A stretch of DNA of 64,000 nt from Piscicola geometra (taxonomy: Eukaryota; Annelida; Clitellata; Hirudinida; Piscicolidae). Below are positions 30,903-45,350 of this stretch, one piece after another. Position numbers and translations under genes: made by a program. Where the stretch lies: positions 7,762,462-7,826,461 of the forward strand of contig OX030962.1 of the NCBI GenBank assembly GCA_943735955.1, written 5' to 3'. Position 1 is the first letter of the stretch, and each line of letters opens with the position of its first letter. Under the pieces are notes generated by a model. It was not told where the DNA came from, did no database searches, and saw nothing but the letters and a program-made list of their open reading frames with translations.

Positions 30903-32322
30903 TGAAAGAGAAGGACCAGATGAATCAAGTAGAAAATGGGTTGTGTAGGTAAAGAATAGGAGAGAGTATAAAGACCGATTCGGACTAATGGTTGGATGGA
31001 TTAATGGATACGTGCATGAGTAAGACTCAATGGTTCAAGCGCTAGTCGGGTGTGAGCTTCCGTGGAATGAAGAATTGTAAAGTAAGGTGTAATCAAATTT
31101 ACTTATAATTTATCCTTGATTACACTCTTCTTAGAAAAATTCATTTAAAAAGAAAAACACTTCTACTTGTATTTGAAAAATATATTAAAACTTTAAATAA
31201 AAAAACGCTTCCATTTTAAAAGATGAAGAGCAAATAAAGGAATAATTGATCAAAATATATTTACAAATCTTTTAAACTCGACAACCGCATTTGTCTGTGG
31301 AATTTTTCTTTACTCAAAATATTTTTTACCTAAAAATTAAAAATTGATTCTTATCTATCTGGATAGTCTGTCCCTTCAACTTATAATCAAAAACTGTTTT
31401 CTCGTTTCCTACTTACAGAAATAATGAGTATAACGCAGAAAAAGGCGCCAAAAAAAAAAGATTTTTTTGGACAAGTATCTTTAAAATTATTATGGATGAA
31501 GCGCGTATGCTTCAAGTATTATGAGTCATCATCAGCCCGAATTAGGAGAACCCAAAAGAGAATGGCCACTCTGCCGGAACCATCGAATCATTTTCTGTCT
31601 GTCGTGATATAGAGGATGAGAAAGATGCCTAAAATATTATCTGGAAGGCAATTTTATTAAATAAATAAAAGAAATAACATACAATATATTAAAACAAAAT
31701 ACAAACACATACGCGCAAACACACACACACACATACAAAAACACGAATATACAACAATAAACGAAAAAGAAAAAAACTAAGAATTGAAGTACACAACACA
31801 TGGAAAAGTACAATAAACTAAAAGTACACCCAGAAAAATACAAAACACACTCGACTCCTGCGTTCTGCCAAGCCATAACATTTCTTCGTTTTATGTGCAG
31901 TTGAAGCTCTCTGGCCTTGCGGTACTTTTTATTTCGTTTTTCTGGATTCACTAAAATTGAACGCTGAATATTTAAAATTAAAATTTATCCATGATATATT
32001 AAAATATTTAATATTAAAATTTATCTATGACATATTAAAATATTTAAAATTAAAATTTATCCATGACATATTAAAATATTTAAAATTAAAATTTATTTAT
32101 GAGAAATAAGCAATTAAAATAGTTCAAATTTATTTGTGAAATAATTTGCCATTCAGCCTCTAAACACTCTTCTGCCGCTATTTTAGGAATAATTAAATTA
32201 CATAGAAAAAACTTTTTTTATTCTATTTTTAATTAAAGGTTTGATTTTTTTATTCGTGTCTGAAAGTATGTGAAGAAACAAATGAGATGAACGCATCTTC
32301 TCAATTATGTGTGTGTGTTTGT

Positions 32323-32385
<63 letters not shown>

Positions 32386-32832
32386 TGTGTTGACATGAAT
32401 GTGAAACATTATCATTAGCTAATTGATAATTAAATAGACGCAACAATTGATCATAATGGAATGAAATTATTTGCTGACGAAGAAAGTAAAGATACGATTA
32501 ATTGTTTTTAATTAGATATAAAAAAGTAATTATCATCCTCATCACCATAATCATGAAAATACAATGATATAATGTTAAAGAGATGTAGCAAAGATAAGGA
32601 AGAAATGTGACAGACTAGTTTTTGAATATGTCCTCATCATCATCATCATCATCATCATCATCGTCATCATAACCACAATCATCATCATCATCATGCTCAT
32701 CAGTTCATCCACTCCAAGACAACATTTAAAACACGTAAAGTCGAAAGACATAAGTATCCAGTGGCGGTAACTACTACCATTACTGCCACCACCCCCATGG
32801 CAACCAAAACTACTACTAGCACCATCACCTCA
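30903..32832. other. Intergenic, no gene recognised
   Basis: Contains three or four imperfect copies of a unit of about 55 bp around TTAAAATTTATCCATGACAT (31970-32105), a GT microsatellite (32308-32390) and a CAT/ATC-rich tract (32637-32700). An open frame at 31424-31612 has no family resemblance. Confidence 0.5.
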
Positions 32833-32992
32833 TCAACTCCATAGCGACGGATGCACCGACAACTTGTCTCTTGCCCTTTGACCTCGTGACCTTGCCAACC
32901 TCATGACGTCATCGCAAAGATCACGTGCGTTGGTGTAGCGTACGTGCGTGAAGCTGAAGATATCTTTGACGTAGTCGAGAATTTGTTCCTAT

Positions 32993-33088
<96 letters not shown>

Positions 33089-36000
33089 CTTAAAGTACAA
33101 ACACATGAGTTTGAAAGGTCCCGGAGGTCCTAGGAAGCCCCATGCTAACACCTGACGTATTTATTGTGATTGTTATTATAAATTTTTTTATTAAAAATAT
33201 TTTTATTTTTAAAAAACATATAATTAATAAAATTAATATTGAATAGGTTTAATTATTTTTAAATCATATTTTTAAAAAATCATTATAAATCATTCCAAAA
33301 TTATATAACTCAAAAATTACTCACGGGTGAGGTGATCTCGGAGATTGAGTAGAAGCGAGCCATGAAGCCGTTGGGTTGCTGTAAGTAACGATGATTATGA
33401 TGATGATGATTATGATGATGATGATGGTGATGATGGTGTTGATGATGATGATGATGGTGATGGTGATGATGATGATGATGATGATGATGGTGATTACGAT
33501 ACCTTCAGCATAGCCTTCTTCGCTTTGAGCACTGACCACACGAAGGTGAGAATTGCCTGATTGGTTGGTTCATGTTCGATCCATTTGAGAAAACAGGATC
33601 CTGAATCCACACCAAAACCCCACGCCCCACGCTACACTACACCCACCCAACCACCCACCCACTCACTCATCCTCATCCCAAACCCCAACCACCCATCCCA
33701 AACCCCAAGCACCCATCCCAAACCCCCAGTCCCCACACCCACCCACCCACCCACTCAAACCCCAAGCACCCATCCCAAACCCCCATTCCCCATACCCACC
33801 CACCCACTTACCCACCCACCCACCCACTCATCCCCATCTCAAACCCCAACCACCCATCCCAAACCCCAAACACCCATCCCAAACCCCCATTCCCAACACC
33901 CACCCACCCACCCACTCATCCCCATCTCAAACCCCAACCACCCATCCCAAACCTCAACCACCCATCCCAAACCCCAAGCACCCATCCCAAACCCCAACCA
34001 CCCATCCCAAACCCCAACCACCCATCTCAAACCCCAACCAAACCCATCCAACCACCGACGGTTTCCTTGAATGCGCTGGTGATCCAGGTGTTGTTAATGA
34101 TGGAGACGATGGAGGCGGGAGCCTGGTCGAGGTCGTCGAAGGCGTCAAAGAGCAGGAAGTCGATGACGATGTCGAAGAACGAGATCACCCTCACCTTTTG
34201 GAGGTGGCGAGGGGGAAGGAGGGGTTGAGGGGGCAAGAAAGAAGGGAGTGAAGGATGATGAAATATAATTATACATAAAAACTATAATAATACTCATATT
34301 AATACTTAAAAAAATATTAAAGATAAAAATAATAGTAATATCATTATCAAAACCGCCCACACACACTCCTCTGCTTGAGCTCCTCCTCGATGGCGACCCA
34401 GTTCTGCGGCACCTTCAGGTACGACATCAAGTCCTCATACAACCTCCCGTACTCGCTGCTGTCCTGTTGTGGGAGGGGAGTTTGTGTGGGTTTGTGGGGG
34501 CGTGGTGGTGGTAGTGGTGGTGTGTTAGTGGGGTGGAAGTAGGGTTGAATGTCTGGGCGGTAGTGGAAGATGGTAGTGAGGGGGTGATAGTTGGAAGTGG
34601 TGGTGATAGTGATATATCCCAGAAATATTTATATCAATACACAATGCACAATCAACAAAAGCTACATACAAACACAAAATACAACAATACAAGACAACAA
34701 ACGCGATGAAGATCACAACATAGTCACCTTGTCAGCGTGGTGCAGTAGTGATGAGACCAAGTCCCTGCCGAGCTGCTCGAAGAAGAGTCTGTTCTCCGGC
34801 ACAGAGAAGGCCAGCTGTGGCGTCGAGACGAAGGGATGGGAGTGGATAGATAACGAATGCAATGGAGGGACTTTTATTCTTAGAAAATGTATCGCCTATT
34901 TTTTTAGATATTAGACTGAAATTATTAATTACAAAGTATATTTATGATTTATATTGTCCACCACGCGTCGACATTACCACTACCATCAGCACCCACCACC
35001 ATAAATACTACAACCACCACCACCTACTACCCTCCCCCCACCACCCACATCAAAGGCTTGTCTGATGCAGTACAACTTGGCCAGGAACTCTGTGTCTGAA
35101 GAACAGTCCAACTGCTGAGTCCTGTGATGTGATTAGTAGACCAATGGTCAATTAATTGTATAATTATTCTGATTATAGATTTACAAACTAATTATTGATT
35201 AATTTATAATGATTAAGATTATTAAGTTATAAAGCAATCAATTTCTCACCTGAGACACCTGTATTGCAGGTTACCCTCCTCTAATTGGTTGAGGCCTTGC
35301 TCATAAAGGTGCAAATGCTGGAATGTCTCCTTGTGCTCTTCTATGTCACTTATGTCTATGGTCTGAAGTGGGTGATAATAAATATATATATGTGGTTAGA
35401 TACTATGTCTATGGTCTGAAGTGGGTGATAATAAATATATATATGTGGTTAGATACTATGTCTATGGTCTGAAGTGGGTGATAATAAATATATATATGTG
35501 GTTAGATACTATGTCTATGGTCTGAAGTGGGTGATAATAAATATATATATGTGGTTAGATACTATGTCTATGGTCTGAAGTGGGTGATAATAACTATATA
35601 TATGTGGTTAGATACTATGTCTATGGTCTGAGGATGGTTCCCCCTACTCAAACCAACAAAAACCACAACCCACTACTACCACCACAACAAACCAAAACAA
35701 CAACCCCACCGCAATAACCACCGCACGGAACCTCGAGGGTGGAGTAGAAGGACTCCAGGTCGCTACTGTTGCCATCATCAGCCAGATACTTCAGCTTCGT
35801 CGCCTCGTACTCCCGGTCCATCTCCATCAGGGCCGCATCCACCACCGCGCCGGCGCACAGCTGGCTCAGCAGCTGGCCGGAACAACTGCTCTTCATCGAG
35901 TCAGACAGTTCGAGGAGGTGCGAGAGGTGTGCGCGTAGTTTGAAGATGTCTTCTTCCTGGGTTGGTTGGGTGGGTGGGTGGGATGGATGCATGGTGGGAG

Positions 36001-37120
36001 GAGAGTTTGGTGAGGGGTGGGTTAGTGGGTGGATGGATGGGTTGTTCCCCTCTTTCCATCCATCAACCATCCACTCTGCCCAATCACCAAAACCACCACA
36101 ACCAACCACCACCACCCCACCCAACCACCACCACCCCACCCCACCCAACCACCCCACCCAACCACCACCACCACCTCACCCAACCACCACCACCCACAGT
36201 AGCTCCATCTCCAGCAGCTGCAGCATCTTCCAGCTGATCCAGTGCCAACTTCCACCTCGTCTGCGCCTTCAACACCAGGTCCATGCCTGTGAGAAATTAT
36301 TAAAGTGAATAATAATTAAATAATAATTAAGTATTTTATATCAAATTTGTTAAAAATATGATTTCTGATTGAGTAATTTATAAATACAATAACATATGAA
36401 ATGTAGGTCAAAAAGCATTACATAACTAAGAGATTTCTAGGTTAAATAACCACCAACCAACCAACCAGCTTCGAGCAACTGGGAGGGTTTGAGGTGATTG
36501 GTTGGGATGACGGTGGTTGCGAGACTGTTGGAGTCTGAGTGGGTGGCTTCTTCAAAGTTCTCCGCCTCACTGACGCTGCTGTGGAAGCCATTGCTGACGA
36601 CGTCATCGTTGTCGTCGTTGTCAGAGGAGGTGATGAATGAGGAGGAGGAGGAGGAGGCTTGAGGGAGTGTCTCGAAGGTGAGTTGATGCTTACTCTTGAG
36701 GATATTATCGTCTGCTGGGTGGATGGATGAATAATTTTGGATAAGTTTTGGGATAATTTTAATGCATTTTCTGTCTAGAATTGATTTTTTCAAAATACAT
36801 TAAACAAATAATGTAATCACTGAGCAATCACCATTGGTTTCAAGATCCTTCTTCGGAGAGAAGTAGTTATTATTGATGCTGTAAACTCTGCGTCGAATGC
36901 GCCGTCCATCACTTCTTGTGGATGGCTTAACCAACACTTGTTTCTCTGTTTCTGCTATGGTTTCCTTGGCAACATCACGTTTGGTGTTTAGTCTCTCCTT
37001 CCTTTTCTTGCGCCTGTGAAAGTACATGGCTAGAGCTCCAATGATGACCACACCCATTGTCGTTCCTGACAGCACTATGAAGACAGTCTTGTTCGTGATG
37101 TTGTTTGAAGGCATTATCAA
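32833..37120 (-). CDS. MIGA: Mitoguardin (MIGA / FAM73 family), 13 exons, complete
   Basis: Mitoguardins are outer mitochondrial membrane proteins that promote mitochondrial fusion, bind VAP proteins at ER contacts and carry a lipid-binding C-terminal domain. Exons: 36832-37120, 36466-36711, 36198-36286, 35732-35956, 35250-35362, 35049-35121, 34728-34814, 34365-34463, 34060-34194, 33503-33556, 33325-33378, 33089-33151, 32833-32988. All phases agree, giving 560 residues against about 593 in human MIGA2. Landmarks in order: an N-terminal hydrophobic helix followed by RRKKRKER; GMDLVLKAQTRWKLAL; SDTEFLAKLYCIRQAF; NRLFFEQLGRDLVSSLL; VISFFDIVIDFLLFDAFDDL; NNTWITSAFKET; VWSVLKAKK; GFMARFYSISEITSP; VLAWGFLGP; VRYTNARDLCDDV. 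SDLESFYSTLE matches the FFAT-like position of MIGA2. It shares its promoter region with the Rab20-like gene. Confidence 0.95.
32989..33088 (-). repeat. MIGA last intron, 100 bp, almost entirely a CA repeat
   Basis: On the gene strand the intron reads GTA(CA)n...CACGTATAG, with the array filling 32995-33086 (GT on the plus strand). The donor GTAC is the first part of the repeat, and only about eight bases separate the array from the acceptor. The flanking exons (VLAWGFLGP and EQILDYVKDIF) fix both splice sites. Confidence 0.9.
33387..33496. repeat. (GAT)n microsatellite in a MIGA intron
   Basis: An imperfect GAT/GGT array filling most of the 124-bp intron between the VWSVLKAKK and GFMARFYSI exons. 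Confidence 0.85.
33600..34052. repeat. C-rich minisatellite in MIGA intron, G-rich on the gene strand
   Basis: Irregular units around CCAACCACCCATCCCAAACC, with CCCACCCACCCACTCATCC-type blocks. The array fills the intron between the NNTWITSAFKET and VWSVLKAKK exons. On the transcribed RNA it reads as repeated GGGG-TTT-GGG-AT-GGG-T-GG runs, a sequence able in principle to form G-quadruplexes. The plus-strand proline/threonine/histidine frame here is an artefact. Confidence 0.88.
35351..35632. repeat. 53-bp tandem repeat duplicating a MIGA splice acceptor
   Basis: Five near-identical 53-bp units plus part of a sixth, starting at 35351, 35404, 35457, 35510, 35563 and 35616. Each unit contains the gene-strand sequence CAG/ACCATAGACATA, the acceptor and first bases of the exon whose true boundary is 35362. 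Only the proximal copy keeps the reading frame. Confidence 0.92.
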
Positions 37121-37947
37121 GCAGTGAAGAAAAATTTAGAAAATTGCTAATTTTATTAGATAAAAAAAGATTGTATTTCAAATATGAATTGATTGATTTA
37201 TAAATTATACGGGTTGCAATTATAGATTTTTATTTGTGACTTATGCCATTGCAGGCTTAAACTTATTTTATTTATTTATTTCTTTTGAAAGTTAAAAATA
37301 ATATTTCATCATTCGAATTTTCTTTTCAAATCTTATTAAAAATATTATTGATTCTTCACAAAACGACCTTCCAATCGAAATGTAAATGTAAATTATTTAA
37401 AAAACCAAAGAGCCAGAAGTTTTTAAATTACTTTTCACAGGAACAAATTATGATAATACAATTTTTGTAATATTGATTATTTTAATTATTTAAAAATACA
37501 TGCAAAAATTCAAGTTGATTTAAGTTTTTTTTAAATACTTTCTTGATTCCATATACCTATAGTAATATATATATACTATATATATGTGCTTGATTCAATC
37601 AGATTTACACAGATTAGTTTATAAATATTGACTTTTCAATGTGTATTTGAGTCAAGTTGAGTTAAGTTCTTTTTTTAACACTTCCTTGATTCCATATCCC
37701 TATAGTAATATATATATACTATATAATATATATATATATATAGTATATATATAATATATATTATATATGCTTGATTCAATCAGATTTACACAGATTAGTT
37801 TATAAATATTGACTTTTCAATGTGTATTTACATATCATGAAAGAAAAAAGTGACATAAATTCTTACTTTTTAATTTGTCTCATGATTTAGGCGCTAGAAA
37901 GTTATAATTGATCTTATCTCAAAGAGATTTCTCAGAAGTAGCAGACA
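37121..37947. promoter_or_regulatory. Bidirectional intergenic region between MIGA and the Rab20-like gene
   Basis: The 827 bp between the two divergent start codons is the likely shared promoter. It contains a direct duplication of about 110-140 bp: the segment from TTGATTCCATA to CAATGTGTATTT occurs at about 37544-37646 and again at about 37688-37828. The second copy is enlarged by an AT palindromic tract. No clear TATA element was singled out in the AT-rich background. Confidence 0.6.
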
Positions 37948-39497
<1,550 letters not shown>

Positions 39498-40830
39498 CTT
39501 TTATTATTGTTTTTTTCGAATTTTATTCAATTTTATGGTGAAAAAATCTTTCTAGTTTTTTCTCTACTCACAAAATGATGCCTTGTTAAAATGATGATAG
39601 TGTATTCAAACAAAATACAATGCTCAACATTTTTATCATATTTATTGTTATACATATTTTAAATATCTTTTTTAATTTCATTTTTCTACCTTTTTTTAGC
39701 AATGTCTGGTTTTTTTGATGAAGTGTCAAAAATTAAATTATATTTCATAACTTGTGATGACCACTTGACATGTTGAACTTTATATACTAACTACTCCATT
39801 TTATTTATTTTGTGTTAACAATTATTCATTTATGAATATATTTTATTTATCTTCGATAAAGGTGTAATTATCGTGCATGAACATTTAATAATTTTACATA
39901 AAAGTGTAATCATATTGATTTTTTTTCTTTTATTTCATTTTGCATTAATTTCTTCATCAGGTTTTTATCTTAATTCTCTTAAACCTGCATTCCTTTAGCC
40001 TTTTTTTCGTCGATACAAAAATAAATAATTTTTTAATTATGATCAAAGAATGACATTACTTTTGGGTGTAGTAAATACTGCTACCTAAGTTCTCCAGAGT
40101 TCATTTTCACGAATTTGCAAAGTATCTAATACCACTTCTTTGGAACGCTCATGCAATCCCTGTGTAAGTCAAGTGCCGATAAACAGCATCTAGGAGTTTA
40201 TTTTAAGAATTTATTTTTGGAACCAGTTACTCACCCTTGCAGTAAAAGAAAAAGTAAGATCGTTTAAGTCTTGAAGCTTCGAATAAATTCTTTAAAAGCG
40301 GTTTTTAAAAATAAACATACACACACATACATACTGAATGCAAACACACATACATACAAAATACAAACACACATACATACAAAATACAAACACACATACA
40401 ATGAGTCTGTATTATTACATACCTAGAAAGATAATGAGAATTACAAATCAATGCAAAATGTATGCAAAATAGGTTTTCGCTGAATAACTCAAGGTGAATA
40501 GCTAAGCTGACTGATAGTTTATATGAGAAAATCTGAGATTTCAAATACTGAATAATCACCATCAGTTAGATTCAACCCTATCAACCAAGAAAACTTGGTT
40601 CTCACTCATTTTAAATCATAATTATAACCATAAATATATTAATATACTTTCTGTCATCAAACCTTCCACCCTCTTTAGTGCCTTCCTTTTGCCTATCTCT
40701 TTTTTCATTTTCCTTCCCATCCTTCTATTCTTTATTTTCAATTTCTCCACAGTCATCCTTAATCTCACATTCTCATGTCATCCATCCACCTTGCCCCATC
40801 CCATCCCAAACAAACATAAAAACATCCAAA
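39498..40830. other. Intergenic between convergent Rab and MRLC genes
   Basis: AT-rich, with a short interspersed ACACATACATACAAAATACAA repeat at 40315-40400. The 3' ends of the two convergent genes meet here. No other gene was recognised. Confidence 0.55.
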
Positions 40831-42857
<2,027 letters not shown>

Positions 42858-44525
42858 ACTGCAGACTGTTGGCGTTGTTGTTGTTGTTTGTGGAGTTGTC
42901 ATTGTCGTTGTTTGTGGAGTTTTAATATATTTAAAGCACTTTTAGCCTTGCAGCAATTAGCTGCATCATAGTTAGCTTAAAGGTTGAGCTTTGTATTCAG
43001 TAAAATTATGTGAACAGTAATTTCTCTAATATTAAATTCAATTCAAATGACGTCGATCCAATAAAGCTTACAAGCCAGTATTTAAGAAAAATAGTCGATA
43101 AAATGAAATTAAAATGATAGTTTAAGTTCAAAAATTTATTATTCTAAATACCTCTATTGTTATTGTATTCCAAAACGCCAAGAAACCTGACGTATTACTA
43201 ACACAGAAATTAATAGGAAATAATAAGTATTGTGATTGAGTGATTTTTAATCTTTATTTATAAATATCTTTTTGTTTTAACTTAGAGCGGCCATTCAGTT
43301 TTCATGGAAACATTTGAAAAAGTCGAAAAGACTTATTCACAATTACTCATGCCTGTGGATGCAGCTGCTATGCTTTGTTGGGAGGAGGAGGAAAAGGAAG
43401 AGGAGAAGGAGGAGGAGGAGGAAGAGGAGGAGGAGGAGAAGGAAGAAAAATAAGAGAATTGAAAAAATAAAAAGTTAAAATAAAAATGGGAAATGGTGGA
43501 AAAGGATAAGCAGCAACTTGTGGGAATCCTTAAGTTGGGAAAGATCTTTGGTTAGCGGCTGCCATTTTGGCAGCCGCTCAAATAAATTTGTAGAACAAAC
43601 GGTTTTGGGTATAATATATTAAAATTTTAGAATCTTAAGTCTAAATAAAAATTACATTTAATTAATTAGAATGTTTTTTGTGCGAATTTTGGTTGTTTTG
43701 AATCTGTCGAGGAATGGCCGCAGCAGACCAAGATGGCCGCAGGGAATCAAGTGAGCTGCGACATAAAGAAGAAAACCTTCGATAGCAGCAGCAGTTTCAG
43801 TGCTGGCAAGGACTTCTCCTTCACCCTCTATCGCAGCCTCGGCACCAGTGGCAAGACAGAAAATTGACAAGAATGATGATTGTGTTTAATGGTTTTGAGG
43901 ATGATGTGGTGATGATTGTGCTGTGGTATGAGTGTTGGTACTGTAGTGATGATTGAATTTTTTTTTGGTGGTGATAGTGATTTTTTGGCGGTGATTGTCA
44001 TGGTGGTGTGGGTGAGGTTTGATTATTGAGGTTGATTGCTTTTTTATATATTTAAATTGATATATATACATATATTGGTAGTGGTCTAAAAACCGTTTTA
44101 TTTAACAAATTTATTTGAAGAGCGCTTTTGTTCACTTAGTAAAGGGCGCTATACAAATCATTAGTGATTGATTGATTGATTGGGGTTAGCAAATCTTGTT
44201 TTTAAAGCTTTTACTTGACCATTGTGTGTTCAGTAATGGCTAGTTATGGAAGAAAATTAAACTAAATGAGTATGTGTATGTTTTTGTGTGTGTGTTGTGT
44301 GTGTGTGTGTGTGTGTGTGTGTTGTTGAGCTAGGTGTGTGTGTTGAGCTATCAGGTAGCATGACCTGTCACAGGACTTGTGTGACTTGCACCTTATGATC
44401 AGAGACTATAAAATGTAGAAACATCGCTTGAGTTTCAAGTGCTTGACAAAACCTCCTTAAACTATTCCAACATCTTGTATAACTTTAAGTTCTATATTTG
44501 TAAATCAAATTCATAAATTTTAAAA
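42858..44525. other. Region between MRLC and the cysteine-rich protein gene; two small frames
   Basis: AT-rich DNA with two short plus-strand frames that look more gene-like than their surroundings. About 43301-43452 reads METFEKVEKTYSQLL and then a Glu-rich run. About 43712-43867 reads MAAGNQVSCDIKKKTF then FSAGKDFSFTLYRSL. Neither matches a family I know, and no donor/acceptor pair joining them was established. A CGCTATACAAAT-type tail with ATTG repeats lies at 44120-44180. Confidence 0.35.
44407..44413 (+). promoter_or_regulatory. TATA box of the cysteine-rich protein gene
   Basis: TATAAAA within GAGACTATAAAATGTAG, 113 bp upstream of the ATG at 44526. A start site about 30 bp downstream would leave a 5' UTR of roughly 85 bases. 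The element stands in less AT-rich DNA than most of the window, which makes chance occurrence less likely. Confidence 0.55.
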
Positions 44526-45050
44526 ATGGCCTTCAAAGCGGTACAAATCGTCCTTTTTTCAATGATTTATTTCGCTGACTTTTCATTTTCTGAAAAGTGC
44601 TTCACTTGCTCTAATTGTCCTGCTCCCTTCGTGGCCTGTCTCAACGCTTCAAGCTGTGTTTCCACCGCTCTGAAAGGTTTGAAATTAAACATAATTTTGA
44701 AAATATTATAAAGTTATTCAATATAAAATTGAATAGTATTTTTAAAAGATAACAATGATTTGAAACGTTTGCACCAATCAAATCCTCAACGCGCAGATAA
44801 GGACATCTACGTGTGGTGTGAGGGCGACTTATCGGCGGAATGCAGGAAAGACTGCCGATGCTCGACCACAACTTGCTCATCAGCATCAACCAGAGAAACT
44901 ACCGCAGCCACACCTACCACTGCAGCAGATAGACCGACCACAGCATCATCAGCGACAACCGCTTCTCCAACTTCTGCTTCACCAACCTCCTTCAGTTCCA
45001 TTCTTCCCTCTAGCATCTTTCTTGTTTCTTTGGCTTCTATCTTGTTTTGA
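44526..45050 (+). CDS. Small secreted Cys-rich protein, probably GPI-anchored (Ly6-like)
   Basis: Two exons, 44526-44676 and 44749-45050, flank a 72-bp AT-rich intron in phase 1. The product is about 150 residues. The N-terminus MAFKAVQIVLFSMIYFADFS is a signal peptide, followed by CFTCSNCPAPFVACLNASSC. Exon 2 adds WCEGDLSAECRKDCRCSTTTC, a Thr/Ser/Ala/Pro-rich stalk and a hydrophobic tail (SIFLVSLASILF) that fits a GPI-attachment signal. Short length, ten or so cysteines and the GPI-like tail recall Ly6/uPAR proteins, but the canonical closing Cys-Asn is not evident, so the family is uncertain. The CCTGCTCC-rich exon composition contrasts with the AT-rich intron. Confidence 0.72.
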
Positions 45051-45350
45051 AGATGATCACATTTGTTAAGCTATAGTTGTAAAATCGATTATAAAAACTT
45101 ATTAATTGAGTCCATCGTTTTATATTCTAATTTAATTACAACCTTAAAATAGAAGCCTATGATCGGTAAAGTATTGGCTTCTTTTAACATGCGATTTGAA
45201 CATTTTTTCAATTAATAAAGTTTAAAACGTCAAAATTATTTTTGATGAACTGAAAAAAAACAAAAAGTTTATTTTATTTGAAAGCGATAAATTCAAATAA
45301 GAACAATAATATAATTAATTAATAATTTAAACAATAAAAAGAAGAGAGTT
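45051..45350. other. Convergent 3' regions
   Basis: AT-rich DNA between the cysteine-rich protein stop and the HRP stop. It contains AATAAAG near 45214 for the plus-strand gene, and no other feature was seen. Confidence 0.5.

Noticed and set aside
33561..34070. Plus-strand Pro/Thr/His frame of 169 codons
   Set aside because: C-rich minisatellite within a MIGA intron on the opposite strand.
35769..36308. Plus-strand frame of 179 codons
   Set aside because: Antisense shadow of MIGA exons 3 and 4 plus an intronic repeat.
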